A DNA stretch of 59,335 bases from Peptoniphilus senegalensis JC140 (GCF_000321025.1 NZ_HE610718.1:707210-766544); one strand, 5' to 3'. Numbered from the stretch's first letter, positions 45,683 through 54,630 are shown. Made by a program: numbers and translations. The notes: generated from the sequence alone by a model not told the origin.

Positions 45683-46963
45683 ATGAATGATAAAAAACAA
45701 ATTAAGGAATATAGAGGATCTAAAGCAGGACTTGCTATAATTCTTGTAACTTCTTTATTCTTTGTATGGGGTCTTACTATGAATTTAGTAAATGCCCTAT
45801 ATGCACCGATGGGAAATTACATGAGATTAAGTAATACAGAAACCTCTTTATTACAAGTTGCTTATTTTGGGGCATATTTCTTTTTGTCAATTCCTGCTTC
45901 AATAATTTCAAGGAAGTTTGGATATAAAGGCGGAATAATGACAGGACTTGTACTTTTTATAATTGGTTCTCTTCTCACGATCCCAGCTACTAATTCAATG
46001 AGTTATACTCTTTTCTTACTTGCTATGTTTGTAATAGCTTGTGGTTCTGCAACGCTTGAAACAAATTGTAATCCATATATTACGAAACTAGGCGATCCTG
46101 AAAATGAATCAATGAGAATAAATTTGGCACAATCCTTTAATGGGGTTGGAAATATTGTTGGACCTGTTATTTTAGGAAACATAATTGGACAAACTATTAA
46201 CTATGGAGAGCCAGGATTTGAAGAGGCTAAGCTTGAATTTTTATCCAATACGAAGGGAATTTATATTGTAATAGCCATAGCTTTAATAGCCGTTATAGCA
46301 GTATTTTTCTTTGCAAATCTTCCATCGCCACCAGGGGATGATGAAGAAAAGGTAAGGGATGAAAAAACAGGAGAAATTATTTCGAGATTGATGTCAAGAA
46401 CTCACTTTGTACTTGGAATAATTGCAGAATTTATATTTATAGGACTTCAAGTAGGAGGTATGGCATTATTTTCATCTTATGCAGTTTCTAGTTGGGAAGG
46501 TATGACTTCAGGCACAGCGACAAAATATTTGGCAGTGCTTTCCTTACTATTCACAATAGGTCGTTTTGTCACAACACCACTTATGAAAAAATTCGAAGCT
46601 GGAAAAATATTAGGGGTTTATATGACTACTTCTGCAATATGTATGGTAACTGTTGGATTGGGACTTGGTAAATTGTCTGTAATATTATTTATGGGTGCAT
46701 ATTTATTTATTTCTATTGGATTCCCAACAATATTTTCACTTGCACTTACTGATATAAAAGGAAATGATGCAAAAACAGGTTCAAGTATGCTTGTAATGAG
46801 TATAGTTGGAGCTGCAATAATTCCTTTAATTATGAGTGCTGTTGGAGATAAATTAGGAATTCAAGCTGCAATGTGGTTAACAGTTCCAGGATTCTTATAT
46901 TGTGCTTGGTATGGATTTAAAGGTTCAAAGAAAAATTTAGAGGTGCAAAATGAAAAAAATTAA
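45683..46963 (+). CDS. fucP: FucP-family L-fucose:H+ symporter
   Basis: A 426-residue major-facilitator protein with 12 hydrophobic helices. The first helix region FFVWGLTMNLVNAL, the YFGAYFFLSIPAS segment and ETNCNPYITKLG are characteristic of FucP/GluP symporters. It imports L-fucose with protons. It lies 14 nt after the dehydrogenase gene and overlaps the next gene by 14 nt. A GGGGTTGATC stretch precedes the ATG; the ribosome site is weak. Confidence 0.9.
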   Translation: MNDKKQIKEYRGSKAGLAIILVTSLFFVWGLTMNLVNALYAPMGNYMRLSNTETSLLQVAYFGAYFFLSIPASIISRKFGYKGGIMTGLVLFIIGSLLTIPATNSMSYTLFLLAMFVIACGSATLETNCNPYITKLGDPENESMRINLAQSFNGVGNIVGPVILGNIIGQTINYGEPGFEEAKLEFLSNTKGIYIVIAIALIAVIAVFFFANLPSPPGDDEEKVRDEKTGEIISRLMSRTHFVLGIIAEFIFIGLQVGGMALFSSYAVSSWEGMTSGTATKYLAVLSLLFTIGRFVTTPLMKKFEAGKILGVYMTTSAICMVTVGLGLGKLSVILFMGAYLFISIGFPTIFSLALTDIKGNDAKTGSSMLVMSIVGAAIIPLIMSAVGDKLGIQAAMWLTVPGFLYCAWYGFKGSKKNLEVQNEKN

Positions 46964-47747
46964 AGTTATAGATACACATTTTCATGTATGGGATTTAGAT
47001 AAACAAAATTTACCTTGGCTTGAGGGTGCTGATGATGTTATTAAAAAAACTTTTACAATAGAAGATTATTTTAATAAATATGATGAAGTCGATGGAATTG
47101 ATTTTGTAGGCGGAATTTATGTCGAAATAGATGGCGCTGATCCAGTAGAGGAAGACGAAATAGTATATGATTTGTGCAAAAATAATGATAAAATTTTAGC
47201 AACTATGATGAGATCAAAAGTTTCGCCAACTATGAGAGTTCCAGTGTTTGCAAAAGGAATAAGAGAACCTCTCCATACAGGGGATTCTCCTAGAGGAAGA
47301 TGCTTAGAAGAATCTTTTATTGAAGGTTTAAAAAATCTTTCAAAGAAAAATATGCCTTTTGAGTCTTGTAATAGAGTGAATGAATTGGAAGATTTTTATG
47401 AAACAGTTAAAAAAGTTCCAGAGGAAACTTTTATTTTAAATCACTTAGGTAATGTTGAAGTGTTAAGTGATGAATACAAAGATGTTATGAAAAAATTTGC
47501 ATTGTTAGATAATGTATATATTAAGGTTTCAGGCTATAATACATCAGACAAGGAATTTGTAAGAGAACTTTTAAAATTTGTTAAGGAAACTTTTAGAAGT
47601 GATAGACTTATGTATGCCTCAAATTGGCCTGTTGTTGAAATATATTCTGAATTTAAAGAACATTTTTCAATTTTACTTGATGAGTTTAAAGATGATGAAG
47701 ATTTCTTCTTTAACAATGCAGTTAGATGTTATGGATTAGATGTATAA
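46950..47747 (+). CDS. Amidohydrolase, probable L-fuconolactonase
   Basis: A 265-residue TIM-barrel amidohydrolase. The N-terminal metal motif reads IDTHFHVWD with His10 and His12. A central LNHLGN His and the C-terminal RLMYASNWPV motif (Asn where many have Asp, but in the usual SNWPV form) complete the active site. It should hydrolyse L-fucono-lactone to L-fuconate. AGAGGTG lies before the ATG, inside the fucP gene. Confidence 0.85.
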   Translation: MKKIKVIDTHFHVWDLDKQNLPWLEGADDVIKKTFTIEDYFNKYDEVDGIDFVGGIYVEIDGADPVEEDEIVYDLCKNNDKILATMMRSKVSPTMRVPVFAKGIREPLHTGDSPRGRCLEESFIEGLKNLSKKNMPFESCNRVNELEDFYETVKKVPEETFILNHLGNVEVLSDEYKDVMKKFALLDNVYIKVSGYNTSDKEFVRELLKFVKETFRSDRLMYASNWPVVEIYSEFKEHFSILLDEFKDDEDFFFNNAVRCYGLDV

Positions 47748-47751
47748 TTAA

Positions 47752-47771
47752 GGCAGTCTTTTTTGACTGCC
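47752..47771 (+). other. Intra-operon hairpin
   Basis: GGCAGTC pairs with GACTGCC over a T6 loop. The sequence after it is TATATAAATT, not a T-run, so it may stabilise or process the mRNA or weakly attenuate it rather than stop transcription. Confidence 0.6.
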
Positions 47772-47793
47772 TATATAAATTGAAAGGATAATT

Positions 47794-48690
47794 ATGAAAG
47801 CAAAAATAATCACACCGACAGTTACGATTTTTGATGACAAGGGGAATATTGATATAGAGGGAAATAAGTTATTAATTAAACACTTAATTGATAAGGGAGT
47901 TGATGGGGCTGTTCCACTAGGAAGTAGTGGAGAGTTTACGGCTATTTCTTTAGATGAAAAGAAAAAATTGATAAAGCTTTATGTGGATGAGTCTAAGGGA
48001 AGGCTTGATTTAATTCCTGGTACTAACTCTCTTAATTTTGACGAATGTGTTGACTTATCTAATTATGCTATTTCTCTTGGTGTTAAAGGGGTTTTGATTC
48101 TTCCTCCTTTTTATTATGGTATAAGTCAAGAAGAAGCTTTTCATTATTTTGATGTTCTTGCTCAAAGGGTTAAGGGAGATATTTATATTTATAATTTCCC
48201 TGCCAGAACTGGTTTTGATATGAGTGCAGATACAACTTTTAGTCTTGCAAAGAAACATAAGAATATTAAGGGAATGAAGGATTCTACTGCAAATCTTTCT
48301 CATACAAAGGAAGTAATCTTAAAAGTGAAAGATTTAAGGGATGATTTTGAAGTTTATTCTGGATATGATGATCATTTTGTGCCAAATGTTATTGCTGGTG
48401 GAAATGGATGTATTGCAGCTATTTCTAATTTTGAGCCTAAGTTGTGGTCAGATTGGGTAGCGGCTATTAATGACGGAAGTTTTCATGATGTTAAAGCCAT
48501 TGGCAATATAATTGATAGGCTTATGCCTTTATATAGTGTTGAAATGAATTTTTCACATATTTTTAAAAAGTTTTTAATAGATGATGGACTTAATATAAGT
48601 GAGTATACTATTTTCCCTTTTGAAGACTTGGATAATAAGGATTATGAGTTTGCAAAAGATTTAAGGGATAGGGTTATGTCTAGGAGGTAG
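47794..48690 (+). CDS. DHDPS/NAL-family aldolase, probable 2-keto-3-deoxy-L-fuconate aldolase
   Basis: A 298-residue class I aldolase of the dihydrodipicolinate synthase superfamily. The Schiff-base lysine is Lys162 in GMKDSTAN, the catalytic tyrosine is Tyr133 in IYNFPARTG, and the carboxylate loop GSSGE is at residues 43-47. Biosynthetic DapA is unlikely here: it sits in a fucose cluster and ends in a C-terminal form like sugar-acid aldolases. It would cleave 2-keto-3-deoxy-L-fuconate to pyruvate and L-lactaldehyde, the role shown for the related aldolase of Veillonella ratti. GAAAGGA precedes the ATG. Confidence 0.85.
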   Translation: MKAKIITPTVTIFDDKGNIDIEGNKLLIKHLIDKGVDGAVPLGSSGEFTAISLDEKKKLIKLYVDESKGRLDLIPGTNSLNFDECVDLSNYAISLGVKGVLILPPFYYGISQEEAFHYFDVLAQRVKGDIYIYNFPARTGFDMSADTTFSLAKKHKNIKGMKDSTANLSHTKEVILKVKDLRDDFEVYSGYDDHFVPNVIAGGNGCIAAISNFEPKLWSDWVAAINDGSFHDVKAIGNIIDRLMPLYSVEMNFSHIFKKFLIDDGLNISEYTIFPFEDLDNKDYEFAKDLRDRVMSRR

Positions 48691-48692
48691 TG

Positions 48693-48983
48693 ATGAAGTA
48701 CGCTCTCAAAGTTAGTGAAAGAGATAATGTTATAACGGTTTTAAGTAAGGTAAAAAAATCTGATCTTGTAAAGTATGTGGATAATGATGATATAAAGGAA
48801 GTTACCGCACAAGATGATATTCCTTTGTATCACAAGATTGCACTATGCGATATTAAGGAAGATGAAAATATTGTGAAGTATGGTGAAAATATTGGCAGGG
48901 CAAGCAGGGATATTGTTAAGGGCTCTCATGTTCATACGCACAATGTAAAGGATCACAGAGAAAATCTTGAAGAGAAGGAATGA
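48693..48983 (+). CDS. Small subunit (SAF domain) of a sugar-acid dehydratase, UxaA N-terminal type
   Basis: A 96-residue SAF-domain protein corresponding to the N-terminal part of altronate dehydratase. The conserved VHTHNV segment lies near residue 80, before the end. It is encoded separately from the large subunit, 9 nt ahead of it. The start at 48693 is 3 nt after the aldolase stop and right behind AGGAGG. With the next gene it should dehydrate L-fuconate. Confidence 0.85.
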   Translation: MKYALKVSERDNVITVLSKVKKSDLVKYVDNDDIKEVTAQDDIPLYHKIALCDIKEDENIVKYGENIGRASRDIVKGSHVHTHNVKDHRENLEEKE

Positions 48984-48992
48984 GGTGGTATT

Positions 48993-50162
48993 TTGAGGAC
49001 TTTTTGGGGTTACAAAAGAGAAGATGGCAGAGTTGGAATAAGAAATCATGTGTTAATATTACCGGCAAGTATTTGTGCATCGGATACAACAAGATTGATT
49101 GCACAAGGGGTAAATGGTGCAGTAACTTTTAATTTACAACTTGGCTGTTCTCAGGTTGGTGTAGATTTTGAGTTGACTTTGGATACTCTTGCAGGTTATG
49201 GTGCTAATCCAAATGTGTATGGTGTTATTGTTGTGGGGCTTGGTTGTGAGACTGCTCAAGCAGATCTAGTAAGGGATAAGATCTTAGAGAGAACTACTAA
49301 GCCAGTTGAAGTTCTTGTTATTCAAGAAGAGGGTGGCACTTTAAAGACTATCGAAAAGGCACAAAGACTTGCAAAAAAAATGATCGGCGATGCTGCATTA
49401 GTTAGAAGAGAAGAGTTTCCACTAACAGAGCTTATTCTTGGGACAAATTGCGGAGGGTCTGATACAACATCGGGTCTTGCTGCAAATCCTACAATAGGTA
49501 AGGTTAGTGATAAATTGGTAGAAGCTGGTGGTACTTCTGTACTTTGTGAAACTACAGAATTTATTGGTGCGGAACATATTTTGGCTAGACGAGCAAAAAA
49601 TAAAGAAGTTCATGATAAAATATATCAAATTATTAAAAATTATGAAGATAAGATAAGAAATGATACTGGTTTAGATGTTCGTTATGGAAATCCGTCGCCG
49701 GGAAATATTGAAGGTGGTTTGACAACTTTGGAAGAAAAGTCCCTTGGATGTATTCATAAGGGTGGAACATCAAGCATAAATAATATTTATGATTATTCTA
49801 AACAGATAAAAGGTAAAGAGGGATTAGTAATCATGGATACACCGGGCAATGATGCGTCTTCTGTTGGTGGTATAATTGCTGGGGGATGTCAATTGGTTGT
49901 ATTTTCAACTGGTAGAGGAACGCCGACTGGACACGCTATAGCCCCTGTTTTAAAAATCACTGGAAATAGTGAGACTTATGCTAAGATGAGCGATAACATT
50001 GATTATGATGCAAGTTTAGTAATTACAGAAAATAAAAGTATTGAAGAAGCGAGTGAAGAATTATTAGATTTAATTGTTGAGGTATGTAATGGAAAATTAG
50101 TTCAAGCAGAACTTTTAGGCTATACAGAAACTGCAATTCAAAGAGCTTCTGCCTTCGTTTAA
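48993..50162 (+). CDS. Large subunit of a sugar-acid dehydratase (L-fuconate dehydratase), UxaA C-terminal type
   Basis: A 389-residue protein of the altronate/galactarate dehydratase C-terminal family. Diagnostic segments are GYKREDGRVGIRNHV at the start, GTNCGGSDTTSGLAANP in the middle and VFSTGRGTPTGHAIAPVLKITGN near the end. Family members need Fe2+ or another metal. With the SAF subunit it likely converts L-fuconate to 2-keto-3-deoxy-L-fuconate. This differs from the enolase-type fuconate dehydratases of Xanthomonas. The start is TTG behind GAGGTGG. Last gene of the operon. Confidence 0.88.
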   Translation: MRTFWGYKREDGRVGIRNHVLILPASICASDTTRLIAQGVNGAVTFNLQLGCSQVGVDFELTLDTLAGYGANPNVYGVIVVGLGCETAQADLVRDKILERTTKPVEVLVIQEEGGTLKTIEKAQRLAKKMIGDAALVRREEFPLTELILGTNCGGSDTTSGLAANPTIGKVSDKLVEAGGTSVLCETTEFIGAEHILARRAKNKEVHDKIYQIIKNYEDKIRNDTGLDVRYGNPSPGNIEGGLTTLEEKSLGCIHKGGTSSINNIYDYSKQIKGKEGLVIMDTPGNDASSVGGIIAGGCQLVVFSTGRGTPTGHAIAPVLKITGNSETYAKMSDNIDYDASLVITENKSIEEASEELLDLIVEVCNGKLVQAELLGYTETAIQRASAFV

Positions 50163-50172
50163 TTATTATAGT

Positions 50173-50197
50173 AAGAGCCTAAGGGCTCTTTTTTTTT
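50173..50197 (+). terminator. Terminator after the fucose operon
   Basis: AAGAGCC pairs with GGCTCTT over TAAG and runs into more than seven T. Confidence 0.9.
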
Positions 50198-50296
50198 GTG
50201 GTCAATTAATATATAATGATAAAGTTAAAAAGATTTGTAATGAAATTAAACTAAATTTTTAATATTAAATTTTTTATTCTTAGGAAGGAGTAAAGT

Positions 50297-51061
50297 ATGC
50301 ATAAACCAACAGAGAGAGTGCTCCAAATACTCTTGACTCTTGCTTCTGAAAAGGAGGATCTCACTTTAAGTGAGATTTCTGATAAGACTGGTATTCCAAA
50401 AAGTACAATTTCACCAATATTGACAACTATGGTTGAGCTAAAGTTTTTATCAAAAAAAGATAATATGAAGTATAGAATTGGAATTAATTCTTTTATAGTT
50501 GGCGAGTCTTATATTGATTCTACATCAATTCTTGAAATGATAAAAAATTATATGACAGAAGTTGTAAAGGAATGTAATGAGATTTGTCAACTTGGTATAG
50601 TTCAAGATAATAAGGTATTTTATATTGCAAAGAAAGAACCTAAGCAATCAATTCAACTTATGAGTTATGTTGGCAAGTTTTTGCCAATATATTCGACGGC
50701 TTTGGGAAAAGTCTTGATCTATAAAAATAGCCAAAATGAAATTAGAGAGTTGATTGGCGCTGATATGGAAGCTTTGACAAAATATACGATAACTAACATA
50801 GATGAGTTTATTGATGAAATTGAAAAGGTTAAGTCAAGAGGTTATTCTTATGACATTCAAGAAACAAGTTTAGATGCAAAATGTGTTGCTGTTCCAATAG
50901 AAAAAGATGGAAAAGTCATAGCTGCGATGAGCGTTTCTGTGCCGACTTTTAGAAGTAGCGAAGAGAAGTTAAAGGGTATTTTAGATATATTGTTAAAATA
51001 TAAAAAAGAAATAGAGAGCACCTTTGAATACACTATATTCAAAGATGAAGATTTAATATAA
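50297..51061 (+). CDS. IclR-family transcriptional regulator
   Basis: A 254-residue regulator. The N-terminal winged helix (about 1-70) includes LSEISDKTGIPKSTISPILTT, and the IclR effector domain (about 75-250) shows YSTALGKVL and DAKCVAVPI. It is placed between the fucose operon and fucO, so it is the likely controller of both, sensing fucose or a pathway intermediate. AAGGAG precedes the ATG. Whether it represses or activates cannot be read from sequence. Confidence 0.92.
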   Translation: MHKPTERVLQILLTLASEKEDLTLSEISDKTGIPKSTISPILTTMVELKFLSKKDNMKYRIGINSFIVGESYIDSTSILEMIKNYMTEVVKECNEICQLGIVQDNKVFYIAKKEPKQSIQLMSYVGKFLPIYSTALGKVLIYKNSQNEIRELIGADMEALTKYTITNIDEFIDEIEKVKSRGYSYDIQETSLDAKCVAVPIEKDGKVIAAMSVSVPTFRSSEEKLKGILDILLKYKKEIESTFEYTIFKDEDLI

Positions 51062-51064
51062 AAG

Positions 51065-51103
51065 GAAAACTCTTCTAATTTTTAAGTTAGAAGAGTTTTT
51101 GTT
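51065..51103. terminator. Terminator between iclR-type gene and fucO
   Basis: AAAACTCTTCTAA pairs with TTAGAAGAGTTTT around an 8-nt loop. It can serve both convergent genes. Confidence 0.88.
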
Positions 51104-51119
51104 TTATCTCTTATTTTAT

Positions 51120-52268
51120 TTAAGCCATTAATTTTCTGAACATTTCAATGACTTGTTCTTTAGTAGCTTCTCTTGGATTTCCTGGATAACAAGCGTCATT
51201 TAATGCATCTGTTGCAAGTTGATCAAGGTCTTCTTCTTTAATTCTTTCGTTAGTTTTAGGAATTCCAACATCTGCTGATAATTTTTCAACTGCTTTAATT
51301 GCTGCGTCTCTATATTCTTCTTGAGTCATTTTATCGACACCTTCAACTCCAAGTGCTATTGCAATGTCTTTATATCTTTCGCCAGTATAATCTCTATTAA
51401 ATTCCATTACAATTGGCAAGAACATAGCACAAGCAACACCGTGAGGAGTATCATAATGTGCAGATAATGTGTGAGCCATTGAGTGATCAATACCAAGTCC
51501 AACATTGGAGAAACCCATTCCAGCAATATATTGAGCTAGTGCCATACCTTCTCTGCCTTCTGGTGTATTTTCCACTGCTCCTCTTAAATGTTTTCCGATT
51601 AATCTGATTGCTTCAATGTGGAACATATCAGTCATTTCCCAAGCATCTCTTGTAGTATATCCTTCAATTGCGTGAGTTAATGCATCCATTCCAGTTGCTG
51701 CTGTAAGCCCCTTTGGCATTGATGACATCATATTAGAGTCAACTATTGCTACTATTGGCATATCATGTGGGTCAACGCATACAAATTTTCTTTCTTTATC
51801 CACATCAGTAATTACATAGTTAATTGTAACTTCTGCTGCTGTACCAGCAGTAGTAGGAACTGCAATAATTGGAACGCAAGGATTTTTTGTTGGAGAAAGT
51901 CCTTCTAATGAACGAACATCTTCAAATTCTGGATTAGTTATAATGATACCAATAGCCTTTGAAGTGTCCATTGAAGAACCGCCACCTATTGCTATTATAA
52001 AGTCAGCGCCAGAGTTTTTGAAAGCTTTTACGCCATTTTGAACATTTTCAATTGTTGGATTAGGTTTTATATCAGAGTAAAGTTCGTAAGGGAAATTTTC
52101 TTTGTCAAGCAGGTCTGTAACTTTAGATGTCACATTAAATTTTACAAGGTCTGGGTCTGATGCCACGAAAGCCTTTTTAAAACCTCTCATTTTAATTTCA
52201 GAAATAATTTCATTGATTGAACCTTTTCCGTGATATGAAGTTCCATTTAGAATAATTCTTTTTGTCAT
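51120..52268 (-). CDS. fucO: Lactaldehyde reductase FucO (iron-dependent alcohol dehydrogenase)
   Basis: A 382-residue group III alcohol dehydrogenase. It shares long stretches with Escherichia coli FucO as I remember it: NSGADFIIAIGGGS, NPEFEDVRSLEGLSPT, VPTTAGTAAEVTINYVITD and KFVCVDPHDMP. Metal ligands lie in GMDALTHAIEGY (Asp, His) and in DHSMAHTLSAHYDTPHG (His, His). It reduces L-lactaldehyde to 1,2-propanediol with NADH, regenerating NAD+ for the dehydrogenase step. AGGAGGA precedes the ATG. It has its own strong promoter and faces the IclR-type gene. Confidence 0.95.
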   Translation of the reverse strand: MTKRIILNGTSYHGKGSINEIISEIKMRGFKKAFVASDPDLVKFNVTSKVTDLLDKENFPYELYSDIKPNPTIENVQNGVKAFKNSGADFIIAIGGGSSMDTSKAIGIIITNPEFEDVRSLEGLSPTKNPCVPIIAVPTTAGTAAEVTINYVITDVDKERKFVCVDPHDMPIVAIVDSNMMSSMPKGLTAATGMDALTHAIEGYTTRDAWEMTDMFHIEAIRLIGKHLRGAVENTPEGREGMALAQYIAGMGFSNVGLGIDHSMAHTLSAHYDTPHGVACAMFLPIVMEFNRDYTGERYKDIAIALGVEGVDKMTQEEYRDAAIKAVEKLSADVGIPKTNERIKEEDLDQLATDALNDACYPGNPREATKEQVIEMFRKLMA

Positions 52269-52298
52269 AATTCTATCCTCCTAAAAATTATAAAACTA

Positions 52299-52317
52299 TA
52301 CGCATTTAAGAAACGTA
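52299..52317. promoter_or_regulatory. Candidate operator of fucO
   Basis: TACG and CGTA arms flank an AT-rich centre, with GAAACGTAAA on the + strand overlapping the right arm. The same GAAACGYAAA word lies after the fucose operon promoter. Its position, downstream of the fucO start site, fits repression, possibly by the IclR-type regulator. Confidence 0.4.
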
Positions 52318-52341
52318 AACTCAAATACAAATTACGATTTA

Positions 52342-52370
52342 ATAATAGTATTAAAATGTTTTTTTGTCAA
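52342..52370 (-). promoter_or_regulatory. fucO promoter
   Basis: On the minus strand TTGACA (52365-52370, perfect) and TATTAT (52342-52347) are 17 bp apart. Confidence 0.8.
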
Positions 52371-52466
52371 TGCTTTAGAATGAAATTGTGATAAAATAAA
52401 CTTAAAATTATTAGATAAAATAAAAAGATTTCTAAGCTTGGAAGGGCAAATTAAAATAAGCTATTT

Positions 52467-52510
52467 AAAGAAAGAGAACCATGAAAATTTTATCATGGTT
52501 CTCTTTCTTT
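52467..52510 (-). terminator. Long hairpin terminator after hutG
   Basis: AAAGAAAGAGAACCATGA pairs with TCATGGTTCTCTTTCTTT over an 8-nt AT loop. The A/T-rich stem feet give a U-tract on both strands, but only hutG ends here. Confidence 0.85.
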
Positions 52511-52521
52511 AAAAAACTTTA

Positions 52522-53550
52522 TTATGGAATATATTTTTTGTTTTCTTTGCCTAATTTATACTGTGCCATTGTTGATACAACTGTGTAGACTAAAATTGAT
52601 GCCAAGTTTGCAGTTACAGAGTCATGGTCAAATCTTGGAGAAACTTCCGCAATGTCAAAGCTCATTGGCTTTCCTGTTGAGAAGATGTGTTTTAAAAGTA
52701 TGATTACTTTTTCTGGGTCAACTCCAAGAGCTTGTGGCGCAGAAACTCCTGGCGCAAAGCTTGATGTGAAACAGTCCATACAAATTGTAATATATATATG
52801 GTCTTGTTCTGCAATGTACTCGTCAAGATCATGGACTATTTCAAAGAAGTTGCCATTTATCAAATCTTTTCCCAAAACATATTTAACTCCCAAGTCATCA
52901 GCAGTTCTAAAAAGCGAAAGAGTGTTGGAGTGTTTTTGAATACCCATTACATAGTAGGCATATTCAGTTCCCTTTTCACGAGTATAGTCTGCAATTTGTC
53001 TAAACATTGTGCCACTTGTTCCATTTCCCTTTTCGTAAGGTCTAAGGTCAAAGTGTGCATCAAAGTTTAATATTCCAAGTTTATTGTCTTCTTTGTCATC
53101 AAGGTAAGTTGAAAGTCCCTTGTAGTGGCCAAAGGCAGTTTCGTGACCACCGCCTAATACTAGGGGAAATAAATTTAATTCTAGAACTCTTTTTACAGCT
53201 TTAGCTAGTTCGTCTTGGCTTGCTTCAAGAGTTGTGTACTTGCTTGTGACATTTCCGCAGTCAAAAATTTTAAGCTCTTTAGAAAATTGACATGGAAGTT
53301 TTGCAAGTTCCTTTCTTATAGCAGCAGGACCTGCAGCAGCACCAAATCTTCCCTTGTTAAGCTCAATACCTTGGTCTGATTCAAATCCTATAATTCCAAA
53401 TCCTAATTTGCCTTCGAAGGGAGTTAGGTTTTCATCGTTTAAGTCAAGTGGCTTAACCCATTGATGCCATCTAAAGGATTCATAATCATTTTCGTCATCA
53501 ACTCTGCCTGACCATATTCCCATTTCTTGTGGGCTGTAATAATTTATCAT
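52522..53550 (-). CDS. hutG: Formimidoylglutamase-like ureohydrolase (HutG)
   Basis: A 342-residue arginase-superfamily enzyme. Metal motifs are GGGHE (about 133-137), NFDAHFDLR (Asp164, His166, Asp168) and MDCFTSSFAPGVSAP. The FAPGVSAPQ segment and the overall length point to formimidoylglutamase rather than arginase or agmatinase. In the last motif the first position of the usual DxD pair is Cys (CMD), which I believe occurs in some HutG proteins but cannot confirm here. It hydrolyses N-formimidoyl-glutamate to glutamate and formamide at the end of histidine degradation. It lies 8 nt downstream of the hydroxyacid dehydrogenase gene in one unit. Other hut genes are not in the window. Confidence 0.85.
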   Translation of the reverse strand: MINYYSPQEMGIWSGRVDDENDYESFRWHQWVKPLDLNDENLTPFEGKLGFGIIGFESDQGIELNKGRFGAAAGPAAIRKELAKLPCQFSKELKIFDCGNVTSKYTTLEASQDELAKAVKRVLELNLFPLVLGGGHETAFGHYKGLSTYLDDKEDNKLGILNFDAHFDLRPYEKGNGTSGTMFRQIADYTREKGTEYAYYVMGIQKHSNTLSLFRTADDLGVKYVLGKDLINGNFFEIVHDLDEYIAEQDHIYITICMDCFTSSFAPGVSAPQALGVDPEKVIILLKHIFSTGKPMSFDIAEVSPRFDHDSVTANLASILVYTVVSTMAQYKLGKENKKYIP

Positions 53551-53558
53551 TTTACACC

Positions 53559-54512
53559 TCAGTTTACTTTATTCTTTGGAGTTTTTCCATTTTTAAAATC
53601 AATTAGATTGTCCTTTGCATTTTCGCCCATCTCAAGCCTTGCCTCAAAAGTTGCATTGCCAAGGTGAGGAGCGAGAATTACATTATCAAGGTTCAACAAT
53701 TTTTCATTTACTTTTGGTTCTTCTTCATATACATCAAGAGCGGCACCTGCTATTTCCTTTTCTATAAGTGCATGGGCAAGAGCATCTTCGTCCACTATTG
53801 GACCTCTTGACGCATTTATTAATATAGCACTTTTTTTCATTATTTCAAGTTCTTTTTTAGAAATCATGTGGCGAAGTTCTGGCACAAAGGCAGTGTGTAG
53901 ACTCAAGAAGTCAGAATTTTTTATTACATCGTCCTTATCTCTATATTCTATGCCAAATTCCTTTTCAAAATCTTCCTTTCTCGTGCGGGAATAATAAATT
54001 ACTTTCATTTCAAAGGCCTTGGCTCTTTTTGCTAGGTTCTTTCCTATATTTCCAAGACCTATTATGCCAAGAGTTTTGCCTTTAAGTTGACTTCCAAGGT
54101 AAAATGTTGGTCTCCAGCCATAAAATTCTCCCTTTCTTGTAACCTTGTCGCCAGATACAATACGCCTTGCAGCAGCAAGCATAAGACCAAAGGCAAGCTC
54201 AGCAGTAGAGACAGCAGAAGCAGGAGCAGGTGCATTTGTAACTACAATATTTTTTTCTCTGGCGTAATTTATGTCGACGTTGTCAAAGCCTGCTCCGTAG
54301 TTTGCAATAATTTTCAAGTCCCTTCCTGCGTCAATTACATCTTTGTCGATTTTATCAGATAGGGGACAGAGAAGGGCGTCTTGTCCCTTAATCATTTCTA
54401 TAATTTCTTCTTTTTTAAGTGGAACATTGGAGTTGTGGTAGCTTATCTCAAAATTTTTATCTAGTTCATCGTAAGTTTTTTCTGGAATATTACTTGTAAT
54501 TAATAGTTTCAC
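53559..54512 (-). CDS. D-isomer-specific 2-hydroxyacid dehydrogenase
   Basis: A 317-residue NAD(P)-dependent enzyme. The cofactor motif GLGNIG is at residues 152-157; NASRGPIVDE carries the catalytic Arg, the Glu and the HLGN His follow (APHLGNAT). It reduces a 2-oxoacid to a D-2-hydroxyacid or the reverse; glyoxylate/hydroxypyruvate reductases are the closest-looking group. It is first in a two-gene unit with hutG. A possible role is disposal of reducing equivalents during amino-acid fermentation, which is inference. Confidence 0.9.
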   Translation of the reverse strand: MKLLITSNIPEKTYDELDKNFEISYHNSNVPLKKEEIIEMIKGQDALLCPLSDKIDKDVIDAGRDLKIIANYGAGFDNVDINYAREKNIVVTNAPAPASAVSTAELAFGLMLAAARRIVSGDKVTRKGEFYGWRPTFYLGSQLKGKTLGIIGLGNIGKNLAKRAKAFEMKVIYYSRTRKEDFEKEFGIEYRDKDDVIKNSDFLSLHTAFVPELRHMISKKELEIMKKSAILINASRGPIVDEDALAHALIEKEIAGAALDVYEEEPKVNEKLLNLDNVILAPHLGNATFEARLEMGENAKDNLIDFKNGKTPKNKVN

Positions 54513-54576
54513 AAAATCACCTCATTACTTTTATTTTAACATATTTAAGAAATATATTAAAAGATGAGAAAAATTC

Positions 54577-54618
54577 TATAAAGGGGAAAAGTCTAGGATT
54601 GTCAAACATTTGTGACAA
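54577..54618 (-). promoter_or_regulatory. Promoter and palindrome of the hydroxyacid dehydrogenase-hutG unit
   Basis: On the minus strand a perfect TTGACA (54600-54605) has TTTATA 17 bp on (54577-54582). A palindrome, TTGTCA-N8-TGACAA (54599-54618), overlaps the -35 box and may be a repressor site. Confidence 0.6.
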
Positions 54619-54630
54619 GAAAGAAACAAA

